Counted from the first letter of the stretch, positions 10,441 through 21,184 are shown. The stretch is DNA of 43,579 nucleotides from Euprymna scolopes (GCA_024364805.1 CM044516.1:75911359-75954937); one strand, 5' to 3'. Notes: generated by a model from the letters alone, not told the origin. Program-made: numbers and translations.

Positions 10441-10929
10441 CGTACCCATGACATTGCAAATTTATATACTTAACGTATTCGAGAGGTGAAATAGTTCACG
10501 CATGTGCAGATGTTGAAATCTTTTAGCAAGAGACAAGTTTACGTGACCCCTCCTGCCCTCATCAGATTCTGCGGTTATTAAGGTAAAAAAAAAATTAAAA
10601 AATGAATATTTTGTACTAAATTTTACATATTATGCATCCGAGTTACTGTCCTTTAAGACAGCACCAGAATCATTTTTATCTGATATGGATTTTAAGTTTT
10701 AGTGAGCCATAACAAACACACATACATTCACACTAACAGACAGCTCTATTTTATAGAAAAGAAGATTAGATGGAAATAATTTCCAAGACTTTAAAATCTT
10801 TCAGTACATGAAGATTTTCTTAAAAATGTTAAAACAAGTTCCTATTTACAATGCCTCCCCACGGGACAGAGTTAGACACCAGGGTCGTTTTTTAACGTGG
10901 AGAAAAGGAACAAAAATAAAAATTGTCTC

Positions 10930-11025
10930 AGTCGTGAAGGATTTCTCCTCCACTGACAGAGAACAAGAAATTGAAGTGCATTATCTGAAGAACAGATACT
11001 ACACTTTGATCTTGTCCCTAAGGTC
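10930..11025 (+). repeat. Family-I repeat, coding-like, copy 1
   Basis: Shared with 42345-42425 (minus) and weakly with 34410-34470. The landmark is GAACAGATACTACACTTTGA followed by TCTTGTCC. The translations of two copies also align: KDFSS...KNRYYTLIL here, RKISS...QNRCYTLIL there. The origin is not recognised. Confidence 0.45.
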
Positions 11026-11039
11026 AAAAATGTTAAAAC

Positions 11040-11960
11040 AAGTTTAAACAACTTTCTATTTAACAATTAACCCAAATTCCTTTCGAATTATGAAGAGTCA
11101 CAAAGCAATTCATTTTTTCTTCAATTATTAACAAAAAATTAAGATGGTATACTTGAAATGTAATGTGGTGGATTTAGTTTAGGAATTATTTTTTAAACAA
11201 GAGTTTAATTTTTTTTATTTATTTCAATAAATGGTTGAGACTATTTTATTAGTATATGGATAAAACGGCTCACCACCACCTTGCTGATTCGTTCCTAGCT
11301 GGAGTGTGAAAGATTCTGCTCTTTTTATAGACATTTACATAACTGTCATACATGTCGGTTATGTATTGTGCGTACATGGTGACATTTTCCTTTCTTTTTT
11401 TTTCCTCTTCTCGGTCTTTTGCTTTGTGTTTCTAATGACAACATATTTTCCAGCTATTAAAAATATTTTATTAAAACAATTTTGATTTTAACGCTTTACC
11501 CCCATTCCCTACTTTTTATTCAATTTATTTTACTAAAGATGTTTTATATTATGGTCATACCAGCCAATTTAACCTTGGCTTCATTTTTTCAAATTTTCTC
11601 TGATTGTTTGTGTAATAAGGAAATCCTGTATCGCGTAAATAATAACATTGATTTTTTGTTTTTTTTTCTTTTTTTATTTTGATAGCCATTTAAAATTTGA
11701 AGTAATTTCTAATTTTGGATGTTTGTTTGAAATTTCTTTTTGTAATCTATAAAAACTGATTGCTTTAACATAAGTCTTTGGAAAATTAACAGCCAAAAAT
11801 GTAAAAGAAAACGATAAAAAAAAAATTATCACAAACTGAAGTCTCTGAAGTGCAATCCCCCCCCCAAAAAAAAAACCCCTTAAATTTGAAACATTTTGCT
11901 CCACGACTGCATGCTTAAGTAACTACTTTTACTTTAATGATTGTAAATAAAACGCATAAA
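11040..11960. other. AT-rich stretch without a recognised feature
   Basis: Short ORFs here are low-complexity shadows of T-rich sequence. No repeat partner or gene was seen. Confidence 0.5.
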
Positions 11961-11965
11961 AAAAT

Positions 11966-12195
11966 TTAATTGGATCTTATCCATATTATTTGGATTCTTT
12001 GGATTATCGTTTTCATGTTGAGTGTTATTTTCACGTTTCGGTCGATGTGATCTCTGGCCTTCTTCAGGTATATCTTGTTGAACTTGGCAATCTTTCTGTT
12101 GCACTCGGAATCTGCACAGAATTTCAAACAGAATCGTTTATTTAATCCATTGGAGTAGCATGCTCTTATTCTGTCAGCCATGGCTGGGTAGAAGG
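11966..12195 (+). repeat. Family-B element
   Basis: Order of blocks: TATTTGGATTCTTTGGATTA, TTGAGTGTTATTTTCACG, GTTTCGGTCGATGTGATCTC, TGGCCTTCTTCAGG, TATCTTGTTGAACTTGG, AGCATGCTCTTATTCTGTCA and GCCATGGCTGG. The same order recurs at 12280, 14755, 25145, 27955 (inverted) and 33312. The minus strand has the hammerhead-like core at 12035-12067, with imperfect stem pairing. Confidence 0.75.
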
Positions 12196-12279
12196 ATTCT
12201 AGGCGTAAAGTTTAATATCAGTATATCTTGATTTCAATCATCAAAAGGGTATATAAGATGATGCAAAATCATGTTTCTG

Positions 12280-12840
12280 AATTTTTTAGATGAGGTTGAT
12301 AATTCATATTTGGATTGCTTGAATTACTTTTCTCATCTTTAAGGTTTTTCCCAGTCGATTGAACCTCCAACCTGCTTAAGTTATATCTTGTCGAACTTGT
12401 GAATCTGCACGGAATTTCAAATGGGATAGCATGTTCTCATTCTATCAGCCATGACTGGATAGAAGTCCTAAGTAATTGCAGTTGTATTTTGAGTGTCGCC
12501 TGCACTGAGGATTAAGCCTTCAACCTCCAGAAGAGTGTAACTTACAACTAAATTTTACCAAGTATTTTATTCCATTATGCCATGTGGTCTCCAATACTCA
12601 TTTCGGACGATACTCAAAATACAATTGCGAATTACTTGGGATTTCTACAGAGTCATGGTTGACAGAACATGTAGATTAAAGTAATTGTAATTTCTGTGCA
12701 GATTTCCTAGTTTGACAGATTCCAGAATTCAACAAGATATATCTGAAGGTTTGAGGTTACACTGACTGAAATGTGAAAATAATTCAGAATGAGAACAATA
12801 GTCTGCAGAATCAATCCTCATCTCCAAAAATTCAAACATA
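12280..12840. mobile_element. Full foldback pair of family-B elements
   Basis: A forward family-B copy (12280-12510) is followed, after about 85 nt, by an inverted copy (12596-12840). Ends GAATTTTTTAGATGAGG and CCTCATCTCCAAAAATTC are terminal inverted repeats. Inner ends are ATTGCAGTTGTATTTTGAGT and ACTCAAAATACAATTGC. There is no coding sequence. The arms have diverged by scattered substitutions and indels. Confidence 0.75.
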
Positions 12841-12960
12841 ATAGATGTTATTTTTTTCAGTCTTAATGTAGAGGAATTCATTTTTGAAAATTGCAGATGG
12901 AATCCTGACTTTGGAAATGAGTTTTAATTGATTAATCTTTCAATTTTTTTTTTTTTTTTT

Positions 12961-13111
12961 NNNNNNNNNNNNNNNNNNNNNNNNNNNNNNNNNNNNNNNN
13001 NNNNNNNNNNNNNNNNNNNNNNNNNNNNNNNNNNNNNNNNNNNNNNNNNNNNNNNNNNNNNNNNNNNNNNNNNNNNNNNNNNNNNNNNNNNNNNNNNNNN
13101 NNNNNNNNNNN
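12961..13111. other. Assembly gap (151 N)
   Basis: The N run is flanked by poly-T on both sides, so the missing piece is probably a long homopolymer or low-complexity tract. Confidence 0.99.
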
Positions 13112-13612
13112 TTTTTTTTTTTTTTTTTTTTTTGTTAAGGGCATGTTTTAAAGACGCATAAAAAAAACACACACACACACACATCAGGATTTACTTTTTA
13201 CATAAATACAGACAAATGGTAAAACAATTAGAGTTGAAATTGGTTGGTGTGACTCTATATCGTGAGCAATGTTCTAATATCACTCGGCAAATTTCACTGG
13301 TTTATGGGTTTAGCATCAACATTTCAGACATAACATTTAAGGAATATTTCAACAATTTCAAAATGTTTATATATAAAAAAAATTCTCTGTTCTCTAATTA
13401 CTTTTAGATTGTTTATAAGATTGTCCGACTTCAAATTTCGTAAAAATAACATCTTATGCAGATTTTAAGGCAGCCAATCTTTTTTAAAGAAATAACCAAG
13501 AGGACATGAAAAATTCTACTTAAATATTTGTTACCCGATTTTAATGGAACGTATAATATACAGCATAATCATATTAACATGCTGTTCATATTAAAATCAT
13601 AAGTTATATAAC

Positions 13613-13665
13613 ATCGACCCTGGTCCATACCACATGGGTGAGCATTTGGGAATACCAGGCACCAT
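13613..13665 (+). mobile_element. 5S rRNA-derived SINE fragment (plus strand)
   Basis: CGACCCTGGTCCATACCACA, then TGGGTGAGCATTTGGGAATA, then CCAGGCACCAT match the 3' half of metazoan 5S rRNA (GGCCTGGT-AGTAC--ATGGG-GACC-C-TGGGAATACC-GGTGC). The 5' half is missing. An A-rich run follows, then a family-C unit. Confidence 0.7.
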
Positions 13666-13700
13666 AAAAAAAAACAACAAAAAAGTAGCAAAAACTTATG

Positions 13701-14130
13701 TTAACTTATTTATCTCCTTCCCACAGGAAGATGTGATACAAGGGTTAGAAACTGAGATTTGAAGAGTCAATGCCCTAAAAGAGCACTAGCTTGCAAAAAA
13801 TTCTTGGACAGCCCCACCAACATTCGCTGATAGGAGCATATTAAGCGATTAGCAATACACTAACCCTTTCTCAAAGGGAGAAGACAAAGCTTGGGAGGGT
13901 TGTCCTCCTAGAACTGTACAGAACCAAATCCATACTTCTGTCAACAGGGAAAATTCACCTAAAAAATGATCTATACTCTATTTGCTTTCGTGCTAAGGGA
14001 AAATTCCCAGCTGGACCCTCCTGACTGGGATACACCTGTGATTGGAGATTGTTTGTGAATTTGATATTCCATAGAAGGTTCAGCTTTCTCCAAAAGCTGG
14101 TTGAATATACCCAGGGTACATGTCGCACCA
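13701..14130 (+). repeat. Family-C repeat joined to the 5S-SINE body
   Basis: Family-C landmarks are TTATTTATCTCCTTCCCACA, GGAAGATGTGATACAAGG, GACAGCCCCACCAACATTCG, CCTTTCTCAAAGGGAGAAGA, CTCCTAGAACTGTACAGAAC and CTGTCAACAGGGAAAA. From 14021 it runs into ACACCTGTGATTGGAGATTG, TTTGTGAATTTGATATTCC and CTCCAAAAGCTGG, the same body that follows the 5S head at 5718 and 32760. Confidence 0.7.
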
Positions 14131-14754
14131 GGATGATATGAAACAGTTAACTTAATCAAATTTTGCTCTGTAAGGCCTCTTTAATTTCGAACTTAAATCT
14201 CTAATATTAAAACTTTTTCTAAGTTTCAATTTTTCACACATTTTTACCATATTATATTTTTGATGATTTTGCAGTATTTTAGTGTTTATTGTCTATTTAT
14301 TGGCAGTTTCAAGTTTGTTTCATCATTAGCTGCTTACTAGGACAGGTATTTTAACTAGTTTGATATTTTCCATATGTTTAAAATGAATACTTAGAATTTA
14401 TGCAAACGGTGTATCCCACCTAATAAAGTTTAACCCGTCTACATTTGCAGTGTATAGATACTCAAAGCATATAAAAAGTCCAAATTTGGTAAAAATTCTC
14501 ATTTCTTTGTGTATTGTTTTATAGTTTAATCCCATAATATGCATTAGCAAAATTAGACTGGTCCATTTAATTTGGAGACTTGGTAAGCGATGCGTTGGCC
14601 ACTTTCTTTTTTGACATTTTTTAAACTGCTGAAATCCAATTAGTTTAATGGAGATTTCTCCGTTAATGATCCAAATTGTTCAGCTCCATCAATGCTGATG
14701 TAAATTTTTTAAATGTATGATGTATTTTGCACTAAACAATATTTTATTTAGTTT

Positions 14755-15060
14755 TTAAATTTTTGAGATGAGGATTGGTTCTTCGTATTATTTGGATTCA
14801 TTGAACTACTGTTCTTATCTTGAGTGTCATTTTCACAATGTTTCAGTTGATGTGATCTCCGACCTTCTTCAGGTGTATCTTGTTGACTCAGAAATTTGGA
14901 CAGAATTTCGAATGGAACCTTTTATTTACTTCACGGCAGTAGCATGCTATTGTTCTGTCAACCATGACTGCAGAGAGGCCCTTTGCAGTTGTATTTTTTT
15001 GTGAATTGAACCTTCTCTTGAAATAATACGAATAACCAATCCTCATCTCAAAAATTCAGA
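14755..15060. mobile_element. Family-B MITE with about 36-bp terminal inverted repeats
   Basis: The left end TTTTTGAGATGAGGATTGGT, then TCTTCGTATTATTTGG, is matched by the inverted right end at 15020-15057 (AATAATACGAATAACCAATC, then CTCATCTCAAAAATTC) almost without mismatch. The 305-bp interior is the standard family-B sequence, with a hammerhead-like core on the minus strand at 14840-14872. No ORF. Confidence 0.8.
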
Positions 15061-15184
15061 AGCGTTGATTTTTATGTGCTTGTCCAAAATTCTCCCTATA
15101 TTAAAAAAACAAAAATAAAGAAAAATCTCTATAATGTACATATCCAAGATGGAAAGAAAATATCGGATTCCAAAAATCATGTAG

Positions 15185-15432
15185 ATTGATGCTTTCAGAA
15201 ACCTGGGCTGCAACATGAGCATCAAAATGCACTACATGTTTTCACATATGAACTAGTGTCCTGTGAACCTGGGTTCAGTGAGTGACGAGCAGGGAAAGAG
15301 ATTCCATCAGGATCTGAAAGAGATGGAAACCAAGTATCAGAGTTACTGGAACATAGTCATGATGGCTGATTACTGTTGGAATCTAAAAAGACCTCTTGCA
15401 TTCCAGGAGTACAAAGAAACGAAAATTCATGC
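15185..15432 (+). pseudogene. Remnant of a multicopy invertebrate gene (SDEQGKRFHQD family)
   Basis: One frame reads NLGCNMSIKMHYMFSHMN, then after an in-frame TAG, NLGSVSDEQGKRFHQDLKEM, then YQSYWNIVMMADYCWNLKR. From memory, this order (LGCNMS-K-H-L-SHLD-FP-NLG--SDE-GERFHQDI--ME-RYQG-W---M-ADYCW-L-R) belongs to an uncharacterised protein present in many copies in arthropods and other invertebrates, probably spread by a transposon. Its function is not known to me. The upstream part of that protein is absent; a family-E repeat abuts it. The stop and the truncation mark this copy as dead. Confidence 0.7.
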
Positions 15433-15440
15433 CCTGAAGT

Positions 15441-15842
15441 TTGAACACTGGTGACCCAGCATGCAATTCACATGTACTTACCTTTATTGATGCCCATCAT
15501 TCAGTTTGCTGTAAACAATTTGACTTTGACATGTTTGAGGCCCAGGTTTTGGACTTGTTCATCGTTCCAAGGGAAAAATTTCCTAGACAACTTTGTGGCA
15601 TGCGTGGCACAGAAATCCAGGAATTTGCACTTCCATTTAGGAGGATGGACAATATAAACTGTTGGCAAACAGGGCTTTACGTTGTGAGTAAAACGGTCAC
15701 ATTTGTGAATAATTTTTTTTCCCCCCCAGTGGCAACTAGAAATAATAAAACACTTATCTTTTGGCGACTGTGTTTTTCACAATCTTCCAAAGTTCATCAC
15801 GGAGTAAAAAATGTCTTTTCTACTATTATTTATTTATTTTAA
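15441..15842 (+). other. Unrecognised open frame, 133 codons
   Basis: An open frame with mixed composition (contains FDMFEAQVLDLFIVPREK) follows the FHQD remnant. I recognise no domain, there are no splice signals that tie it to the host gene, and its last third is low-complexity. It may be part of the same old insertion or chance. Confidence 0.2.
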
Positions 15843-15949
15843 TAAAATGAGCAAAGTCAAATTATTGAAAACAAACAGTTCAATAGAACAATATACTTTT
15901 TTTTTTAAATTTTTTTCTTTTAAAAATCCTTCATTAAAAAAAAATCTGA

Positions 15950-16170
15950 AATTCGAATTTTTATATCTTCAAATCTTCAACATAAAATTTGGTGCATATT
16001 TACATTGCACTTATTTAAACAAAACAAAATAACAAAAAAATTCTTTATGATGTACATACTCGTTGCAGAACATAGATGACATATTCCCAAAATCACGTAC
16101 ATCGATTAACTATGTTTTTGTAATTAAGAAAATTAAATTTTATGATTTTTAGCGATTCTTATTCAAATAC
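15950..16170 (+). repeat. Family-E dispersed repeat
   Basis: Partner of 125-330. Landmarks: CATAAAATTTGGTGCATATT, TATGATGTACATACTCG, TTGCAGAACATAGATGACAT and AATTAAGAAAATTAAATTTT. The last blocks are shared with 41485-41600. Shorter copies with GATGTACATA and AATCATGTA occur at 15085 and 30500. Confidence 0.7.
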
Positions 16171-16849
16171 GGTCTGTAAGTCTCTGTAGTCAAATTAACT
16201 TGTTGGCCCTTGAATTGTAAAGCATTCTAAAACACTATGGCTGCGCCCGGCCCTCCTGACTTCCTCATAAAACTTTGATTTCCTTATGAAAAAAATACAA
16301 AAAAAAAATAACTTGATCAAGTTACATAATTTTTTTAAAATATGTGTAATGAAAGATGGTGTGTTCCTCTAAAGAGGGGGGGGGTATTCTTTTACCGTTC
16401 CTATATAATCTCTAATCTCTTATCTATTTATGGAAGAAATATGGCTGTATCATTATCTATTTGTCAGGCCGTGATCGTTAGCTTGCTGTTTCTTAGTGTC
16501 TTCGTGATCGGCTAGTTAATGTCTATGGATGTGTATGTGTGAACATAGAATAATAATACACATATGTGACAAAGATGACGTACCTGTTTGGCTCCTTCTT
16601 CTGGATGGATAAGCACTAGTCATCGCGGCAAGATGAATCTGTATGCATTGGTTTTTAATTATTTCATGATATTCCATTTTATGGTTTTACCAATTTATTA
16701 ATTTTATCACCACCTGTGACCCGTTGAGTCAGTATTTGTTATACATTAAGGAGAGTAGAAAATGAACTTTGGGTTTATTTATTTATTATTTATTTTTTTT
16801 TTTTTGCAGCCTCATAACTTTTGCTCCCTTTATTTTGTCTTTTAATCCT

Positions 16850-17050
16850 AACATTCCATGAATGTTTCTGACAAAGGGGGAGAATTGCTGTTTTTTGGGT
16901 CAGAAGCATCTATCCATCTAATATTTATCGTTGGCTGTTTTTTTTTTTTTTTTTTTTTACCATGAAGTATTTTTTTTTTTTTTTAATTAGCTCTTTATAT
17001 CAAGTGGTTTTATATGGAGCGATTTCCATAAAAAAAATATTAAATATCTC
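16850..17050 (+). repeat. Family-F repeat, copy 1
   Basis: Aligns with 32255-32440: AATGTTTCTGACAAAGGGGG, GAATTGCTGTTTTTTGGGTC, ATCAAGTGGTTTTAT, GGAGCGATTTCCAT. Poly-T runs interrupt it. The class is unknown. Confidence 0.65.
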
Positions 17051-17083
17051 TCCCTCCCTCTATCTCAATATGAACCTTGGTGA

Positions 17084-17326
17084 ATGAGATGGGCATTGGA
17101 GTGGTGCCTTTTGAAGAAAACTCTGAGAATTTTCACTATACTTCACACAAAATTTGTAAAGGCCAGCTACTCTGTCAAAGCTGAAGAGAACTGCCTTATG
17201 AAAGCCAAGAGACTCTCCAATGAGTTCAAAAACCAAATTGAGCTGAGGACAAGAACTTCTGCTAGGATCAGTTACAGTGCGCAGAACAGGTGGCTAGTTT
17301 ACAGTTTGCACAAAATCTTGCCATGA
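17084..17326 (+). other. Unrecognised open frame, 80 codons
   Basis: The frame has protein-like composition, rich in Lys, Glu, Arg and Ser (KAEENCLMKAKRLSNEFKNQ), suggesting a helical segment. It could be a retroposed piece of a coiled-coil gene, but I cannot name it, and there is no splice link to the USP gene. No RBS or promoter evidence applies. Confidence 0.2.
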
Positions 17327-17431
17327 TCAAGTTTCCTCAAACTGTAAAATAATCTTTGGGTATGTTTCCAGCAAACGCTATGTCCTTTGTCTTTAAAAAG
17401 ACTGCTGATCAATTCAGATAGCTGTACTGAG

Positions 17432-17645
17432 TTTTTATTTACTTTCTTCCTAATGCAGGAAGATGTGACACAAAGTTAGAAGGGTGGGGTTAAGCCGGTG
17501 TTCCTAAAGGTGGAGCACTTTGACCTATTAAAAATTGTCTGGGTAGCCCCATCGACATTTTCCGGTCAGGGTGCCTCAGGCAGCAATCAATAAACTTGCT
17601 CTAGTCGAAAGATGTGAGGCAATGGCCTGGGAGGATGTGTAACGT
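17432..17645 (+). repeat. Family-C repeat
   Basis: Contains TTCTTCCTAATGCAGGAAGA, TGTGACACAAAGTTAG, GGTAGCCCCATCGACATTTT and CCTGGGAGGATGTG in the order seen at 13701 and 40718. Confidence 0.65.
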
Positions 17646-17779
17646 CAGTTACAAAGGAAAAAAAAAAAAAATTTAGGTCAGCATTTAAAAAAAAATTTTT
17701 TTTCTTTTTTTTAACAATAGCAATTATTACCCTTACTCTCTAGTCTTGACACTTCAAAAGTTTCTCGTTGGTGCATGCC

Positions 17780-18175
17780 CATCTAACTTGGCACGCATTT
17801 CTCTTTCTTCCAACCACTCACTGGCCACAGCTGGCCTATTACAAATATTTTAATGGAATGTGTTCTGATGAACTCGTTTCACTTGTACCCCCTTGACGTA
17901 CATATCCCCGACAAACCTACTTAGCAATAAGATCTTGCCCCTTCACTGTTGTTGTCCCTAAATGCCAGAAAGCTTTCTATTCTAATAGTTTCTTCCCTCG
18001 AACAGCTAGACTTTGGAATTCCCTTCCTGCTGTCTGCTTCCCTGGCTATACTGATATACAGAAGTTTAAATGTAACATAAACAAATATCTTGTTAATCTT
18101 TCCTAGACATGGCCCCAAATAGTAGCCCCTTACGTCCAAGTGGCGATATGCTTTGTAAGGGGTGAACATGAGTAA
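17780..18175 (+). mobile_element. LINE ORF2 C-terminus plus 3'UTR (CR1/Jockey type)
   Basis: The frame reads YYKYFNGMCSDELVSLVPP; after one frameshift it reads FFPRTARLWNSLPAVCFPG, then DIQKFKCNINKYLVNLS and the natural stop TAG near 18106. This is the best-preserved of five copies here. A 3'UTR of about 70 nt follows (CCAAGTGGCGATATG, GGGGTGAACATGAGT) and ends in A-rich then TA-repeat sequence. Nothing of the reverse transcriptase core is present, as expected for 5'-truncated LINEs. Confidence 0.85.
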
Positions 18176-18264
18176 AAAAAATATATATATATATAATCGC
18201 TTGCCATCCAACCTTCGGTGGCTGCTGACATTTTCATACACACTTGTATGCGCTCTGTTACAGA

Positions 18265-18345
18265 TGGAACTCTTAGAACTGCACAGGACATCAACTATTC
18301 CTACGTCAACAGGGAAATTGACATTTCAAAAAGGGTCTACACTCT
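18265..18345 (+). repeat. Family-C fragment
   Basis: CTTAGAACTGCACAGGACAT, then CTACGTCAACAGGGAAATTG and CATTTCAAAAAGGG, match the 3' half of family C at 40930-41000. Confidence 0.5.
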
Positions 18346-18720
18346 TTGGATTTTGGTGATAAGTTGCTGTCAACTGTTATGTGCTGGGTGGAGAGGTTGG
18401 CTGATGAAAAGGCATGTGTGTAGACTCTGCACTGTGTCACTTCCAGGGAAAGTTGAAAGTTGCTGTGTGAGAACTCCACTAGTCCTAACATCACCCCCTC
18501 CTCCCAACTAATCTGATTGCAACCATTTTTCTCATGCATATATTCATTGTAACAATTGAAGAAAAATTTTTTATCAGTGTTATACAGCCATTATGTAATG
18601 CACTCCTTTTAAAAATTTAATTTCTTGTACACTGCTTTAGGGTAAGCAAAGAATGTAATTGAAATATATTTTGTATGTTTGTATTGCTTAATTGTCAGAT
18701 TTCTGTGAGGATTTCTCTCT

Positions 18721-18722
<2 letters not shown>

Positions 18723-18770
<48 letters not shown>

Positions 18771-18772
18771 AT
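18723..18772. repeat. (TA)n(TG)n microsatellite
   Basis: About 15 TA units run directly into about 9 TG units. Confidence 0.95.
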
Positions 18773-19539
18773 AAAGAATAAAATAACGAAAATATAAATT
18801 TAATCATTGATTCAATAGGCAGATTACATCAATTAGGGGTGTAGGATAAGTAAGCTCTATTAAATTACAATTAAATTTATATGCATTAGTATATATTTTT
18901 ATATTGTTGTCCTTTATTTTCTATATAAACTCTACCTCAATTTGTTGAGCTTTGCATTATCCCGATAAGTCTCCTCTTAAAGAATTTCTCTAAAAGTAAA
19001 ACAAAAAGTAACTTTGTGTTTCGGACTGGATACAGGAGGACGGTGTTTCTCATTCAATATTGGCCAACGGGGTGGGGGTGGGGACTTCTTGCTAGTATCT
19101 TATAAAGACATGTTTTAAAGACTAACATTAATACAGATGCATCGAGTTAAAAAGTTTAATGAAAATTAGATTTTAAAAAAATATGAAAATATTTTCTCGT
19201 ACTAGAATTTCTTGAGAAAATTCATTAAAGTAATAAAGTGATTCAATAATGAATTCCAATTAAATAATAAAGTGAAGAGTTTAAAAAAAAAAAAATTCTA
19301 ACATTAAAAAATTTTTTTTTTTTTTTTAATGAATATTTTTTTTTATACTGTAAAAAAAAAAATATTTCTTTACTATTTTAAACTAAAAAATCAACCAAAA
19401 GTCTTTAAAAAAAAAACCCTACCAAATACAAGCAACAAATTTACTGGTCGGCTTTTCAAGGTTAAATGCAACATCACAGGCAAGTTTGACATGACGAGTT
19501 ATTGAAATATGCACTGCAATCTTGCATCTAATGTGTTCG

Positions 19540-19850
19540 TTTTACAAATACTTCCATGAAATGTGCTTGAAAAATACCCATTTGACTCGCAGCAAAGTTC
19601 CACATCTTCCCTGTAAAGATATCAACATCCGGAAGATTTTCCACTCTTGTAACTTTTCTTGAACCATTTGCATTTGGAATTCTCTTCCTGCTAACTTTTT
19701 CCCCATCTGTACCAATATGCAGAAATTTAAATTTTGTGAACAAATGTGTTGCTGTCCAGCTCCCCAACCAGTTTGGCTATCCCCCCCCCCCAACTATACA
19801 TCTGACCCTTATGTATCATCGGCAATATAGTGTTTGGAGTGAATTAATGT
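19540..19850 (+). mobile_element. LINE ORF2 C-terminal remnant
   Basis: One frame gives TICIWNSLPANFFPICTNMQ and KFKF (about 19660-19735), matching LWNSLPA-CFP--TDIQKFK of the 18.0-kb copy. The rest is frame-broken. A C run and a 3'UTR-like CCCTTATGTATCATCGGCAA block follow. The foldback at 19860 begins just beyond. Confidence 0.65.
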
Positions 19851-19859
19851 TATAAATAA

Positions 19860-20196
19860 ATTACAATAGAAAAATGCGAGCATGAAAAGTAATATGGTTA
19901 AGCTTAAACATGGAAAAGTAAAGGACTAGTTGTTAAAACTGGAGAAGAAAAGGACAACATATTATAGTAAAAATAGAATAGATTTAGAACTTAAAATATT
20001 GCAGCATTAAGAATTGATTATATAATGTTATAAATTGAATTAAACAAATAAATTCTAAATGCTGCAATATTTTATGTTATAAATTTATATTTCTTACTAG
20101 AATATGTTCTTTTCCAGTTTTAACAACTAGTCCTTTACTTTTCCATATTTAAGCTTAACCATATTACTATTCATGCTCGCATTTTTATATTGTAAT
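19860..20196. mobile_element. Long foldback element (two arms of about 150 nt)
   Basis: Arm 1 (19860-20015) and arm 2 (20051-20196) are inverted copies of roughly 90% identity around a 35-nt AT loop. Landmarks in arm 1 are AAAATGCGAGCATGAA, TAATATGGTTAAGCTTAAA, AAGTAAAGGACTAGTTGTTA, AAAACTGGA and AATATTGCAGCATT; arm 2 carries their complements in reverse order. Arm 2 lacks about 10 nt present in arm 1. There is no ORF. A transcript of either strand would fold into a long hairpin. It could be a non-autonomous foldback transposon or a source of small RNAs. Confidence 0.85.
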
Positions 20197-20739
20197 CCAT
20201 GATTTTTCCAGGCTTCCAATAAATTCACTTGTTCTTTGTTTAATTTCAGTCTTATTTCTTATTTTTTTGCCTCCATAAACGTAGCATACACATATGTAAT
20301 AACAATTTACGGCACTCATCTGCTTCAATAAAATCCCCCCCCCCATTATCTCCCTTTCATTCTGTTTCACTTGTTACTTCTCTTTTCACAACAGCAGTTA
20401 ATTAGTAGCAACACTAATCGCTGAAGCGATGTGATTGCTACGGAAACTAGTCATAAAAAAACGTTACTCACCTCCTTACATTTTTTTACGATTTTGAATA
20501 CCAGAAAATTCATAACTTTTTTACTGAACAAAAATTGAAAAATTATTTTTTTTTTTTTTCAAGAGATAGCTGAAAAAGTGATTTATAAACTGTAATAATT
20601 GTTTGAAATTTGATCGAAAAATGAGTTAGTTTTAAAGCGGTTCTAAATGAATAAAACTGCCAGTTAACCATATATTCAAACACGGTAGTGTTTCAGTGAT
20701 AACATACCAATAAACACCAAAGATTACTTACTCTATAGA

Positions 20740-20875
20740 CTGAAATAATCTAGCCCTACCCAAGTTCTACCATGCATCTGATCTTATCTAACCATCTATC
20801 TAACACTTAAACCTTATCCTTGAGTGGCCTCTGGGCTTTGATAAGTGGTGACCTTATAAATAAATTAAAAAGGTA
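20740..20875 (+). mobile_element. LINE 3'UTR fragment
   Basis: CCTTATCCTTGAGTGGC and GATAAGTGGTGACC, followed by an A-rich end, match the sequence downstream of the LINE stop near 36720 (minus) and the fragment at 21185. No coding part remains. Confidence 0.5.
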
Positions 20876-21022
20876 TATTTTACTTACTTTATAGGTCGAG
20901 ACACATTGTCTGTCGACAACATATATTTGTTAATCATATTTTTTTAACTTAGACATTTTTTGCTACGAGTTGAATAATAATTTACGAATTTTGATATGAA
21001 ATATTTGTCAAATTACAACCTT

Positions 21023-21023
<1 letters not shown>

Positions 21024-21082
<59 letters not shown>
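21024..21082. repeat. Poly-T tract (59 nt)
   Basis: The longest pure homopolymer in the window. Confidence 0.95.
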
Positions 21083-21083
<1 letters not shown>

Positions 21084-21184
21084 TGTAGACTTTCAAAATC
21101 AAGTGACGTTTTTTACCTTTTATCGTCTTTTTTTGTCTTCAAGTCCAACATAAACAAATTCTTGATGAACCGCCCCCTTAAGTA

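Noticed and set aside
12924-13184. Lys- or Phe-rich open frames around the first gap
   Set aside because: Products of poly-T and N sequence.
18218-18511. Overlapping frames of 65-97 codons
   Set aside because: Partly family-C repeat; no recognised protein and no splice connection.
19061-19083. G-quadruplex at GGGGTGGGGGTGGGG
   Set aside because: Only three G runs, so no complete intramolecular quadruplex.
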